From: Hemerocallis citrina
Taxonomy: Eukaryota > Streptophyta > Magnoliopsida > Asparagales > Asphodelaceae
Assembly: GCA_017893485.1 (NCBI GenBank)
Contig: CM030366.1
Span: 102,932,953 to 102,996,952, forward strand
DNA length: 64,000 nucleotides
Reading direction: 5' to 3'
The translations under genes and the position numbers were made by a program. Below are positions 36,401 through 47,454 of this stretch, piece after piece. The notes under the pieces were generated by a model, which saw nothing but the letters and a program-made list of their open reading frames with translations, was not told where the DNA came from and did no database searches. The stretch's first letter is position 1. The number at the start of each line of letters is the position of its first letter.

Positions 36401-37405
36401 ATGTCGAGAAGAGGAGCAAGGAATGGGGAAGGTTTGGATCTGGAGACTGAGCTTGCTAGGGTCTACTAGACGCTGAATGCAGTGGCTCAGAACCAAGCTA
36501 GGGGGCCGGCAAATCCAGTGCCCGAGGCGATAAAGCTGGTGGAATCGTTCAAGAGAATGAAACCACCTGTATTCGAGGGAAAGTCAGACCCAGATGCGGC
36601 TGACAACTGGATACGGCAAGTGGAGACTATCTTCGAGGTGTTGGAGACACCGGAGGGTAGCAAGGTCAAGTTGGCGACTTTGCAGCTGGAGAAGGATGCA
36701 GCGGTTTGGTGGCAATCCATGAAGAGGACCATGGGAGGTCTGTTGTTTGGTTGGGAGGAATTTCTGGAGGAGTTCCGCAGCCATTATTTCCCCTCCGACG
36801 TCCAGGAGAAGAAGGCGATGGAGTTCCTGTCGCTTCAGCAAGGCAGCATGTCGGTGAGAGCATATGAGACCAAGTTCACTCAGCTCTCCAGGTATGCTCC
36901 AGAACTGGTGATGGATGAGGCCAAGAAAGCTCGCAAGTTCGAGCATGGTCTGAGGCCTAGTTTGAGATCTCGTATGATACCCCTTGGTATCAGGAGGTTC
37001 GATAAGCTGGTCAAGAGGGCGGCAGCGACAGAGGCGGATATGGAGCAGTTCCAAGTTGTTCAGAACAGGAGGAACAACTGGCAGTCTGGTAAGAGGCCTG
37101 CACATTCGGGGAGTTTCAGGGGGCAACCATCTGCACAGAGGTTCAAACCGACAGGGGCGAACGCTGTTAGTGTAGCTGGAGGACCTGGAAACAATGTGGC
37201 GAGACCTTCTGCGGTGACTTGCTTTAACTGTGGGGAAGCGGGGCACTACCGATCTCATTGTCCCAAACTTCAGCGCAGTAATAGAGGCGCACCAACGCAG
37301 CAGGCTGGGAAGAGGCCGTACCAATCAGGGCGAGTATTTGCCTTGACAGAAGCTGATGCTGAGGAGGCAGATCAGGTCATCTCTGGTACGAGGACTGGTG
37401 TTTAG
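36401..37405 (+). pseudogene. gag: Outer element gag, stop at codon 23
   Basis: ATG at 36401 (MSRRGARN) aligns with the inner gag start. The 23rd codon, glutamine in the inner gag (VYQTLN), is TAG (36467-36469). The rest is open to TAG at 37403-37405. It contains MKPPVFEGKSDPDAADNW, the gag core (WEEFLEEFRSHYFPSDVQ, then YETKFTQLSRYAPELV) and one CCHC zinc knuckle (CFNCGEAGHYRSHC); the inner gag has two. Translation could only restart at an internal methionine, losing the N-terminus. Confidence 0.88.
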
Positions 37406-39805
37406 AGTCTTTGTCATTTCTTTTCCCTTTGTTTAGTGAGGCTGTTATGTAATGATGTATATTATGTAACAGGGGAACTCTATCTTAATGGAATGAAAGC
37501 TGTCGTATTGTTTGATACTGGATCCTCTCATACTTTTGTGTCTCCAAAGTTTGCTAAAGTGTTGGGAGTTGAACCGAAGATTTTCCCAGGCAAGATCTTA
37601 GCAGTAGCTACTCCGTCAGGGGAAACTTTAACCACTGATCGGTATTATGCTGATTGCGAGATCGTGATTGGGGATAGAATCTTTGGCATTGATCTGATCG
37701 AGCTGACTATCTTGGGAGTCGATGTTATCATTGGCATTGATTGGATGTCGGTGTACAGTGCGAGCATCGAGTGTAAGACCAAGACGGTGACAGTGAAGGC
37801 TCCAGGTGGACCTGAAGTCATGTTCCAAGGGAAGCGGAAATGTTCTAAGCTGGTGGCTACTATCCGCAAGGAAGAGACTCCTGTGGAAGTGCAAGGGATT
37901 CCTGTGGTTCGGGACTATCCGACTGTGTTCTTGGAAGATTTTCCTGGGTTACCGCCGCATCGTGATGTAGAGTTCAGCATCACTGTTCAACCGGGAAGTG
38001 CACCCATTTCTAAGGCACCTTATAGGATGGCTCCAGTGGAATAGGATGAGGTGAAACGGCAGATTGAGGAACTGTTGGGAAAAGGGCTTTATTCAACCTA
38101 GTGCGTCACCTTGGGGAGCACCAGTGCTTTTGGTAAAGAAGAAGGATGGATCGATGAGAATGTGCATCGATTACCGGGAGCTGAATAAGGTCACTGTTCA
38201 GAATAAGTATCCGATTCCTCGAATTGATGACTTGTTCGATCGTCTACAAGGAGCAGCTGTATTCTCCAAAATAGATCTTCGATCAGGCTACCACCAAGTT
38301 CGAGTGAAAGCTGAAGATGTGCATAAGACTGCATTTAGAACTCGGCATGGGCATTACGAATTCTTAGTTATGCCATTCGGAGTGACGAATGCACCTGCAA
38401 TCTTCATGGACTTGATGAACAGAGTTCTGAGGCCGTTTATTGATTCTTTCGTCGTGGTGTTTATCGACGATATTCTCGTGTACTCCAAGTCAGAGGAGGA
38501 GCACACTGAGCATCTGGCAGCAGTGTTGCAGAAGTTGGAAGAGCAGCAGTTGTATGCCAAGTTATCCAAGTGTGATTTCTGGAAATCTGAAGTGGCATTC
38601 CTAGGTCACATCCTTTCTAAGGAGGGAGTGGCAACTGATCCTCAGAAGATAGAGACAGTGAGAGATTGGGCCAGGCCTACTACAGTGAAGGAAGTCAGAA
38701 GTTTCCTTGGGATGACTGGGTATTATCGGAGATTCATTCAGGGTTATGCTCAGATAGCTGTACCGCTTACAGGGCTAACCAAGAAGAATGTGAGCTTCAA
38801 GTGGACCGAGCAATGTGAGGCGAGTTTTCAGGAGTTGAAAGATAGGCTGACTACTGCACCTATTTTGGCTTTGCCTAGAGCTGGTGTCGAGTATGACGTT
38901 TATAGCGATGCTTCACATCGGGGGCTTGGTTGTCTCTTAATGCAAGAAGGAAGAGTAATCGCTTATGGGTCTAGGTAACTACGACTGCATGAGAAAAATT
39001 ATCCGACTCATGATCTGGAGTTGGCTGCGATTATTTTTGCTTTGAAGCAATGGAGGCACTACGTGTACGGTGAGAAGTTGAATATGTACACGGACCACAA
39101 GAGCTTGAAGTATATATATCAGCAGAGGGATCTCAGTCTGAGGCAGCGGAGATGGTTGGAAGTGCTCGAGGATATGCGACCTGAGATCAAGTATCATCCT
39201 GGAAAGGCTAATGTTGTGGCTGATGCACTTAGTCGCAAGAGCAGTTTGGCCAGTTTGATTACGACTCAGAGGCATCTGATTGAGGAGCTGGACCGAGCTG
39301 GTATTGAGGTTGTCTTGCAAGGATTGGGAGCATCTTTGGCTCAGTTGAGGCTTCAGCCCACTCTGAATACAAGGATCATTGCAAGTCAGGAGGTTGATGC
39401 TGATATCTTGGAGATGAAGGAGCAGGTTGGTGCTGGCAGGTTGCCCGGATTTCAAATCAGGGATGGAGTGCTGTGGTTCGGAGATAGGCTGTGCGTTCCA
39501 AATCAGGCGGACCTGAAAGAGAGTATTCTTTAGGAGGCGCATGCTACTCTTTTGTCGGTACATCCTGGGAGTACTAAGATGTACAAAGACATCAAGTAGC
39601 ATTTCTGGTGGTCAGGTTTGAAGCGGGATGTGGCTGAATTTGTCGCGAAGTGTGAGGTTTGTCAGCAAGTCAAAGCCGAAAATCAGAGACCCGGAGGTCT
39701 ATTACAGCCGTTACCTATTCCGGAATGGAAGTGGGATAACATCAGTATGGATTTCATTACGGGATTGCCTAAGAGTTCTAAAGGCAATGATGCTATTTGG
39801 GTTAT
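37406..39805 (+). pseudogene. pol: Outer element pol, N-terminal part (protease, RT, RNase H, integrase start)
   Basis: Pol follows gag in the same frame after a single TAG, with no ATG at the boundary. Protease [12 protein letters not shown] (37503-37540), RT with [11 protein letters not shown] and [11 protein letters not shown] (38370-38490), RNase [12 protein letters not shown] and [14 protein letters not shown] (38890-39050), then the integrase zinc finger and SMDFITGLP (about 39740). Defects: TAG 38042-38044, an extra T in 38088-38090, TAA 38976-38978, TAG 39531-39533, TAG 39597-39599. Four of the stops align with glutamine codons of the inner pol (CAA/CAG) and the last with a proline codon. 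The frame is then cut by the inner element. Confidence 0.9.
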
Positions 39806-42514
39806 TGTAGCGCCCCAAATTTCTAATATGAGAGCTTAGAAAATAAGTGGCGAAATCCCAGCAATCCACTTCAATAGAACAATAAACACCAACAACACCA
39901 CTAACATTTTCTTTCTTTATTACAACAATTATTACAAATCACAGCGGAAGTCTAAACATCTCAACCCAAATATTTCTTTACATTTACAACTCAATAACCA
40001 CACAATATGTCTTTACAAATTTTACACAAAACTAAATAGTCCAAATAGTCTAAAATGCAACATTAAGCATCCAACCTCCCACTCTAAGCAGTAACCTGCA
40101 ACAAGTGAGGCTAGAGTTGAACCCTAACCCCCAAACTAAAGGGGTCAGCCATAAAAATGGTGTGAGTGGCAACTAATCAAACAAATAACATAAATGAACA
40201 TAAAACATAATATCCAACAAATAATAATCAACACTAAAGCATGAAGTAACAACAAAGAATAAGGGGTGATACCAAAACCAAAAGCCAAGTGTGTGCCGGA
40301 AACAGGAAATCCAAATGCATAAAAGTGATTCAAGAAAACATCATGACTACATGCTGACAACGATGACTACTCAGGGATGAAGATAAACTATGATAATTTG
40401 CCCATGTTTGATCATTCCGGAGATTGATCCCACATCACAGGTATTTTCCCTGGATAATTCAGGAGATCATCCCACATCTAAACATAGACTCATAACCACA
40501 ATAATACCCCAAAAGCGTCGCCTCGACTCCGATCATTCCGTAGTTCAATCCCACATCTCAAGATAATTACTTGGATAATTCCGGAGAAATATCCCACATC
40601 TCAGGTTAACTACCTGGATAATTCCGGAGATAAATCACACATCTCAAGTTAACTACTTGGATAATTCAGGAGACTAATCCTACATCAAAAGTCATACTGA
40701 GGTGCATAACTCATGTTCTCATTCGTCATGACACTACTAATGCCTGTCCTTATTAGTTTGGGTTGCTGAACAAATCTCCTAGAGTAGTGTACCCTACCGG
40801 ACTAAAAATCTGAATAACTGAAAATTCGCCTCAAAGGGCCTCAACAAATGACTGAACAAATACCGGTATACTAGGGCCACGTACCTCTAGAGACTCAAGA
40901 CAAATATCTGAGCAAATTCCACTTAACAAGTGGCTCAACAAAATATTTCCAAAATCATGTTCTTAATTGAACATCTCAAAAACCAATACTTAACTGAACA
41001 TCTTAAAATCAAACACTGAACAATTATCTCAGAATCAAGTACTAAACAAATGTCTCAAAATCAAACACTAAACAAAATATCTCAAATCAAATACGAAGAT
41101 CCTACAGGACCAGTCGACTGTACAATGGACCAGTCGACTATCCAGAGGACATATCCCAACATTTTACGAAAATAATCTAAGGCATGACCAGTCGACTTAC
41201 CCAAGAAGTCAGTCGACTGCCCCGAAAGAACCGAACAAAGTCACAAACAGAGGACCAGTCGACTGACCTCAGTCTAGGTCGACTGTCCCGAACAAATCTC
41301 AAGACTCAAAAATACACAGTAGGCTCGTACCAGTCGACTGCTCTGTAGGCCAGTCGACTGTCGGCTACAGATTTCCAAACAGAATAGATCTGAACACAAA
41401 TCAAAACTAGAGTTTTCTAAAGATTTACTGATCACAAAATTAACTTGTATCCAGGCAATTAAACAACTCTCGATAATCTCCATCATGGGTACATTTCTCA
41501 ATTAATCAATTACTCAAATTTTCATCTCCTCATGATCTTAATTCTTTAATTCTCCCATTAGGGTTTTTCTCAACAAAATGTCTTCCATAACTCAATCCAA
41601 ATCTGATTTACAACCATAAGATCCAGGTGTTTACCATCTAATCACAACAAAATTAATTCTTAATATGTTTCCCAACGATACGCTCTCATAGATCAACATA
41701 TCCTCAATAAATCTTAATATTTCTCATTCATGATCCAAATATCAACCAAAGTTCTCATCCTCCATCTCAAATTAAAGATCCAAATCATATTTACAATGAG
41801 ACTAACAAAATAATGGCATAATGATCACAAACAAGCATAACAAAGATCTTACGTCATCTACCAATCAAAACAACCAAAACAAAGCAAAACAAAACAAACC
41901 AACTCACTTTTGATTTGAAGAAAATCCACAAAAGCTTCTCCTTGCTAGATCCAAGAATTCTCCTCTTGTTCCTCAAAGAAATCTCAATATTCTAAATATT
42001 GTGAATGATGGCTGGGAAAAGAATTTCCCTTATATATGCCGGATAGGATATTAGGGTTTTCACCCAATTTGCAAAATAATCCTTTTAAGAGTACATCTTA
42101 CATATATAATTGTATCCTTGAAAACTAAATCAAATATAATTTAAATTAGGGTCTAATAGAAAAATATGTTTCTAAACTTCAACAAATACTGATCGGAATG
42201 CCCAGAAATTATAATTTGCATTTTAACCCTTGAAATTGTCAATTTTGCAAATAAGTCCTTCTTTTCTCAAAAATTGCAAATACGCATAATTAATTTCAGA
42301 AAAATCTGGAAAAATACTAAATAATTCTCAAATAATAAATAATGATTTTTCATAAAGAAAACTTAATTTTCCAAACTTCTAAAAAGTCATTTGCACGTGT
42401 TTTGCACGTGTACCAAAGAATAAATTTCTTAGAAAACATTTATTAAATCCTCAAAAATCATTTAAATTCATTTTCAAATAATTAAAATAATATTTGAAAA
42501 TACGGGGTTCTACA
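39806..42514 (-). mobile_element. 3' LTR of the inner element
   Basis: TGTAGCGCCCC to GGGGTTCTACA on the plus strand. G-boxes lie at 42394-42399 and 42405-42410. The minus strand reads CATATATAAGGG at about 42028-42039, a TATA candidate. A cluster of GTCGAC motifs lies at 41109-41360. Repeated AATTCCGGAG/TCCCACATC modules occupy 40410-40680. By-eye differences from the other copy: CAGGGATGA/CAGAGATGA, GACTATCC/GACTGTCC and CTGGAAAAA/CTGAAAAAA. Confidence 0.93.
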
Positions 42515-42530
42515 TCACTCCCTCCTTAGA
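42515..42530 (-). other. Polypurine tract of the inner element
   Basis: Minus strand CTAAGGAGGGAGTGA directly before the LTR start TGTAGAACCCC. Confidence 0.85.
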
Positions 42531-42717
42531 AGAGTTCTGTCCTCAGAACTACTACTAATGAGTTCAAACACATACCAACAAAAGGAAACATCACTTCATA
42601 AATAGATCATCACCCAAACAATTTCATATAACATCACAATCAAAATAAAGGAATACATCATTTGTCAATCAACAATACAATCATCCAAAGAATTCCATTC
42701 ACATACAAGAAGTACAT

Positions 42718-45700
42718 TCATACAAACAATTCAGGAAAATCCTTCAGCATGCGATCCTCTGGCTCCCAAGTAGCCTCCTCGAACTGCTGATTCCTCCACA
42801 ATACCTTGACCATAGGTATCACCTTGCTCCTAAGGACTTTCTCCCTACGATCAACGATCTCAACAGGCTGTTCCTTGTAACTCAGGTTCACCTGTAGATC
42901 TTCGGGAACTTCCACCAACTGGTGCCTCTGATCGGCCACATACTTCCTCAGTAGCGACACATGAAACACGTCATGTACTTGAGCCAACTCCTCTGGAAGC
43001 TTCAATCTGTATGCGGTCTTGCCAATCCGCTCCATGATCCTATACGGACCAATATACCTCGGCGCCAACTTGCCACCTTTACCAAATCTGATTACTCCTT
43101 TGGTTGGAGAAACCTTGAGAAAAACTGAATCCCCAACCTCAAATTCCAAATCTCTCCGTCGAGTGTCAGCATAACTCTTCTGCCGACTCTGAGCTTCAAC
43201 TAACCTCTTGCGAATCAGCTCAATCTGCTCTGACGTCTGCTGTACGATCTCAGGACCATACATCTGCCTCTCGCCCACCTCATACCAACATACAGGTGTC
43301 CTGCACCTCCTGCCGTATAAAGCCTCATACGGTGCCATCCCAATACTTGCATGGTAACTATTGTTATAGGCAAACTCAACCAATGCCAAGTATCTCTCCC
43401 AACTACCACCAAAGTCCATAACACAAGCTCTCAACATATCTTCCAGCACTCGATTCACCCTCTCCGTTTGACCATCTGTCTGCGGATGAAATGCCATACT
43501 GAAATCAGTCCTGGTGCCCAAAGCTGCTTGTAAACTTCTCCAAAACCTCGAAGTAAACCTTGCGTCTCTGTCAGACACAATCGAAACAGGAACTCCATGA
43601 AGTCTCACAATCTCTCCAATATACAACTCAGCCAATTTCTCCATCGACCAAGAAATCTTCATGGCTAGAAAATGTGCCGACTTAGTCAATCGGTCCACAA
43701 CAACCCAAATCGAGTCATTGCCCTTCGAACTCCTCGGCAAACCCGTAATAAAGTCCATGCTGATATTCTCCCACTTCCACTCCGGAATGGGTAAAGGCTG
43801 TAACAAACCTCCAGGTCTCTGATTCTCTGCCTTGATCTGCTGACAAGTCAGACACCTTGCCACAAAATCTGCTACATCTCGCTTCATGCCAGACCACCAA
43901 AAATGTGGTTTGATGTCCCTGTACATCTTCGTACCTCCTGGATGAACTGACAATAAGGTACTGTGTGCTTCCTGCAAGATACTCCCCCTCAACTCTGCGT
44001 CATCTGGGACACACAACCTCTCACCCAACCAAAGAACTCCATCTTGGACACGAAATTCTGATAACTTGCCTTCTGCAACCTGCTGCAACATCTTCTGGAT
44101 CTCTGAATCTGATCTCTGACCTTCCACAATCTTCTCTCTCAAGGACGGCTGCAGCCTCAACTGAGCCAAAGATGCCCCTAAACCTCGCAGTACAACCTCG
44201 ATACCTGCCTGATCGATCTCTGCTGCCAACTCTCTTCGAGTAGTGATCAACCTTGCCAAACTACCCTTTCTGCTAAGTCCATCAGCCACTACATTCGCCT
44301 TGCCCGGATGATACTTGATCTCTGGACGAATGTCTTCCAATACCTCCAACCATCTTCTCTGACGAAGGTTCAAATCCCTCTGCTGATAGATATACTTCAG
44401 GCTCTTGTGGTCAGTGAACATGCTAACCTTCTCACCATAAACATAATGCCTCCATAGCTTCAAGGCATAAATGATAGCTGCTAACTCCAAATCATGCGTC
44501 GGATAATTCTTCTCATGCGGACGCAACTGCCTTGAACCATAAGCAATGACCTTGCCTTCCTGCATCAAGACACATCCCAAACCTCTGAGAGATGCATCAC
44601 TGTAGATATCAAAATCCTTCCCAGCTTGCGACAATGCTAATATAGGTGCGGTAGTCAACCTTTCCTTTAACTCAAGGAAACTCTCCTCGCACTTGTCTGT
44701 CCACACAAATGCCACACTCTTCCGGGTCAAACCTGTCAATGGCACTGCAATCTGAGAATACCCCTGAATAAACCTCCTGTAGTAACCAGCTAATCCCAAG
44801 AAGCTTCTCACTTCCTTCACTGACGTCGGCCTGGGCCAATCCTTCACTACTTCCACTTTCTGAGGGTCAGTAGCCACTCCCTCCTTAGAAAGAATGTGAC
44901 CAAGAAAAGCTACCTCAGATTTCCAAAATTCACACTTCGACAATTTGGCATACAAGCTGTGCTCTTGCAATGTCTGTAATACCGCTGTCAAGTGCTTAGA
45001 ATGATCCTCCTCCGACTTCGAATATACCAAGATATCATCGATGAAGACCACCACGAAGGAATCAATGAATGGTCTCAACACCCGATTCATCATATCCATG
45101 AAAACTGCTGGCGCATTCGTCAACCCGAATGGCATCACCAAGAACTCATACAACCCATGACGAGTCCTGAAAGCTGTCTTACTCACATCTTCCTCCTTGA
45201 CTCGCACCTGATGATATCCTGACCTCAAGTCAATCTTCGAAAATACTGCTGCTCCTCGAAGCCTGTCGAACAAATCATCAATCCGCGGCAACGGATACTT
45301 GTTCTGAATAGTCACCCTATTCAACTCCCTGTAGTCAATGCACATCCTCATCGACCCATCCTTCTTCTTGACCAACAACACTGGCGCTCCCCACGGAGAT
45401 GAACTCGGTCTGATAAGCCCCTTGCTCAAAAGCTCTTCAATCTGCTTCTTCACCTCATCTTGCTCTACAGGTGCCATCCTGTACGGAGCCTTGGAAATCG
45501 GCGCACTTCCCGGCTGAACATTGATGCAAAACTCCACATCTCTCTGCGGCGGTAGTCCTGGAAAATCATCCAAGAACACCTGAGGAAACTTTCGAACAAC
45601 CGGAATGCTCTTGACTTCATCTGCAATAGACTTCTTAGATACCATTGCAGCCACCTGCGGGATCTTCTTCTTCCCTCGGAACGTTACTGCAGGTCCACCT

Positions 45701-46092
45701 GGTGCTCTCACCAACACCTCCTTCTGCTTGCAATCAATCGTGGCATCATATATAGCCATCCAATCGATGCCTACAATGACATCCACTCCCAACACTTGTA
45801 GCTCGATCAAGTCGATGCCGAACATCCTTCCACCAATCTCGATATCACAACCCTCGTAATATCGATCCGCTACTAGCTCTTCACCTGACGGCGTTGCCAC
45901 CGACAAAACTCTGCCTGGAAATAACTTAGGTTCCAAACCTAAGCCCTTTGCAAAACTTGGCGATACAAATGTATGCGATGAACCAGTGTCAAACAAAACC
46001 TTTGCTTTTATTCCATTTATTAAAACAACTCCTGTTACAATAAGAATGATACTCAATCTTAAATTATTCTGAAATAAAAGCTTTTTATTCAT
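42718..46092 (-). CDS. pol: Inner element pol polyprotein with chromodomain (1124 aa)
   Basis: Open frame from ATG 46092. Protease DTGSS at residues 35-39; RT about 215-395 with FIDD at 350-353; RNase H about 490-600 (YSDAS, DLELAA, TDHKS); integrase zinc finger H710, H717, C747, C750; DDE residues D780, D841, E877; the [14 protein letters not shown] segment near 1005; and a C-terminal chromodomain about 1075-1124 ([14 protein letters not shown] and EEATWEPED). Domain order and chromodomain place it in the Tekay/Del chromoviruses, whose chromodomain is thought to steer insertion into heterochromatin. All catalytic residues that I can identify are present. Pol lies in the same frame as gag but beyond two TGA codons, so its translation is not by simple fusion. 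Confidence 0.95.
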   Translation of the reverse strand: MNKKLLFQNNLRLSIILIVTGVVLINGIKAKVLFDTGSSHTFVSPSFAKGLGLEPKLFPGRVLSVATPSGEELVADRYYEGCDIEIGGRMFGIDLIELQVLGVDVIVGIDWMAIYDATIDCKQKEVLVRAPGGPAVTFRGKKKIPQVAAMVSKKSIADEVKSIPVVRKFPQVFLDDFPGLPPQRDVEFCINVQPGSAPISKAPYRMAPVEQDEVKKQIEELLSKGLIRPSSSPWGAPVLLVKKKDGSMRMCIDYRELNRVTIQNKYPLPRIDDLFDRLRGAAVFSKIDLRSGYHQVRVKEEDVSKTAFRTRHGLYEFLVMPFGLTNAPAVFMDMMNRVLRPFIDSFVVVFIDDILVYSKSEEDHSKHLTAVLQTLQEHSLYAKLSKCEFWKSEVAFLGHILSKEGVATDPQKVEVVKDWPRPTSVKEVRSFLGLAGYYRRFIQGYSQIAVPLTGLTRKSVAFVWTDKCEESFLELKERLTTAPILALSQAGKDFDIYSDASLRGLGCVLMQEGKVIAYGSRQLRPHEKNYPTHDLELAAIIYALKLWRHYVYGEKVSMFTDHKSLKYIYQQRDLNLRQRRWLEVLEDIRPEIKYHPGKANVVADGLSRKGSLARLITTRRELAAEIDQAGIEVVLRGLGASLAQLRLQPSLREKIVEGQRSDSEIQKMLQQVAEGKLSEFRVQDGVLWLGERLCVPDDAELRGSILQEAHSTLLSVHPGGTKMYRDIKPHFWWSGMKRDVADFVARCLTCQQIKAENQRPGGLLQPLPIPEWKWENISMDFITGLPRSSKGNDSIWVVVDRLTKSAHFLAMKISWSMEKLAELYIGEIVRLHGVPVSIVSDRDARFTSRFWRSLQAALGTRTDFSMAFHPQTDGQTERVNRVLEDMLRACVMDFGGSWERYLALVEFAYNNSYHASIGMAPYEALYGRRCRTPVCWYEVGERQMYGPEIVQQTSEQIELIRKRLVEAQSRQKSYADTRRRDLEFEVGDSVFLKVSPTKGVIRFGKGGKLAPRYIGPYRIMERIGKTAYRLKLPEELAQVHDVFHVSLLRKYVADQRHQLVEVPEDLQVNLSYKEQPVEIVDRREKVLRSKVIPMVKVLWRNQQFEEATWEPEDRMLKDFPELFV

Positions 46093-46116
46093 TACACTGA
46101 TTCAAAATGAAAGAAA

Positions 46117-47208
46117 TCAAAATTCCTGCATACCCTGTATTACATCTTCCGAGTTCCTCGCATCCTCCTCGGTCAATGCAAATACTCGCCCTTGCCTCTT
46201 CGGGAATTTGCTTCCACCCGAACCATCTTTCTTCAGTTGTGGACAATGGGGCTTTGAGTGTCCAGTCTGCCCACACTGAGAACAAACATGCTCTGCCAAC
46301 TTCGGACATGCTGACCTGTAATGTCCTACTTCCTTGCAGTAGTAACAGGTCACTCCCTGAGCTCCAGATGCCTTCTGCACCGGTCCACTGAACTTCGCCT
46401 GCTTCACGGGGAATCCCTTCCCACTCTGGCCTGATGCTGGCCTCTTGTTCCGGTTCCATGATTCCTGCTTCTTCTGAGACAGTTCCATATCTTCTTCAGT
46501 CATTGCGGCCCTCCTGACCAGCTTCTCGAATCTCCTGATACCCAACGGAACCATCCTTGACCTCAAGTTCGGCCTCAAGCCCTGCTCGAACTTTTTGGCC
46601 TTCTTTGCTTCATCCATGACCAATTCTGGTGCATACCTCGAAAGTTGAGCGAACTTCGTCTCATACTCCCGAACAGTCATGCTCCCCTGCTGAAGGTTCA
46701 TGAACTCAGTCGCCTTCTTCTCCTGAACATCAAGAGGAAAGAAGCGATCTCTGAACTCCTCCAGAAAAGCTTCCCACGTCAAAGGCTGATCTCCCAGAGT
46801 CCTCTTCAGTGACTCCCACCAGACACCAGCGTCTTTCTCAAGTTGCATAGAAGCCAACTTCACCTTACTGGCTGCTGGAGTCTCCGATACTTCGAAGATC
46901 GTCTCCATCTTCCGAATCCAATCGTCTGCTGCTGTTGGATCAGCTTGCCCCTCAAAGACTGGCGGCCTCATCCTCTTAAAGGATTCAATCTGCTTGATGG
47001 GGTCGGCATTCACCAATCCATGTCCAGCTCCATGATTCGGCGGCGGATTCTGCTGCTGCGCTTGCTGCTGCGCCACATTGAATGCCATCAATGTGTTCAA
47101 GGTCTGATAAACCTTAGCAAACTCGGCCTCTAGGTCAATTCCCGCTCCTCGAGAACTACCCGATCCATCCTCATTGTTGCCACCATTTCTACCTCTGGGT
47201 GCAACCAT
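46117..47208 (-). CDS. gag: Inner element gag (363 aa)
   Basis: ATG 47208 to TGA 46117-46119. Residues 23-40 (IDLEAEFAKVYQTL), RPPVFEG at 81-87, gag core 115-215 (WWESLK, AFLEEF, FFPLDVQEKKA, YAPELVMDEA), IRRFEKLV at 224-231. There are two CCHC zinc knuckles: C288-C291-H296-C301 and C309-C312-H317-C322. The C-terminal RVFALTEEDA motif recurs in the outer and D gags. The full length and intact knuckles predict a functional capsid/nucleocapsid protein. Pol starts 24 bases downstream in the same frame. Confidence 0.95.
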   Translation of the reverse strand: MVAPRGRNGGNNEDGSGSSRGAGIDLEAEFAKVYQTLNTLMAFNVAQQQAQQQNPPPNHGAGHGLVNADPIKQIESFKRMRPPVFEGQADPTAADDWIRKMETIFEVSETPAASKVKLASMQLEKDAGVWWESLKRTLGDQPLTWEAFLEEFRDRFFPLDVQEKKATEFMNLQQGSMTVREYETKFAQLSRYAPELVMDEAKKAKKFEQGLRPNLRSRMVPLGIRRFEKLVRRAAMTEEDMELSQKKQESWNRNKRPASGQSGKGFPVKQAKFSGPVQKASGAQGVTCYYCKEVGHYRSACPKLAEHVCSQCGQTGHSKPHCPQLKKDGSGGSKFPKRQGRVFALTEEDARNSEDVIQGMQEF

Positions 47209-47437
47209 TGTGATTACTGCAAAACGAGGGTAAAGTTAGAGTACACATACAATTCAAACTCAAATCATTACCCTATGGCAAAGTCATAACCATACCCCAA
47301 ACCATAATTTCAAACCAAACATCATAATTTAATTCTATGTGATACTCACACTCTGATGTCCACACCTAGGTACTCACTCTCTAGTGTCCACACCTAGGTT
47401 GGTTGTCATACTAAGTCTATTATTACATTGAAGCGGA

Positions 47438-47449
47438 GCTCTGATACCA
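47438..47449 (-). other. Primer-binding site of the inner element
   Basis: Minus strand TGGTATCAGAGC, five bases from the LTR end at 47455. Initiator-Met type, as in the outer element. Confidence 0.88.
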
Positions 47450-47454
47450 ATCTC

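Noticed and set aside
36401..39805. TAG/TAA at glutamine positions as a reassigned genetic code
   Set aside because: The inner element uses CAA/CAG for these residues and normal stops. The outer copy also has a frameshift. The elements are typical of plant nuclear genomes, where no such code is known.
40145..40360. Short ORFs in the inner LTRs (also 41274-41501 and their copies)
   Set aside because: They are duplicated by LTR identity, cross terminal regions and show no domain or codon signal.
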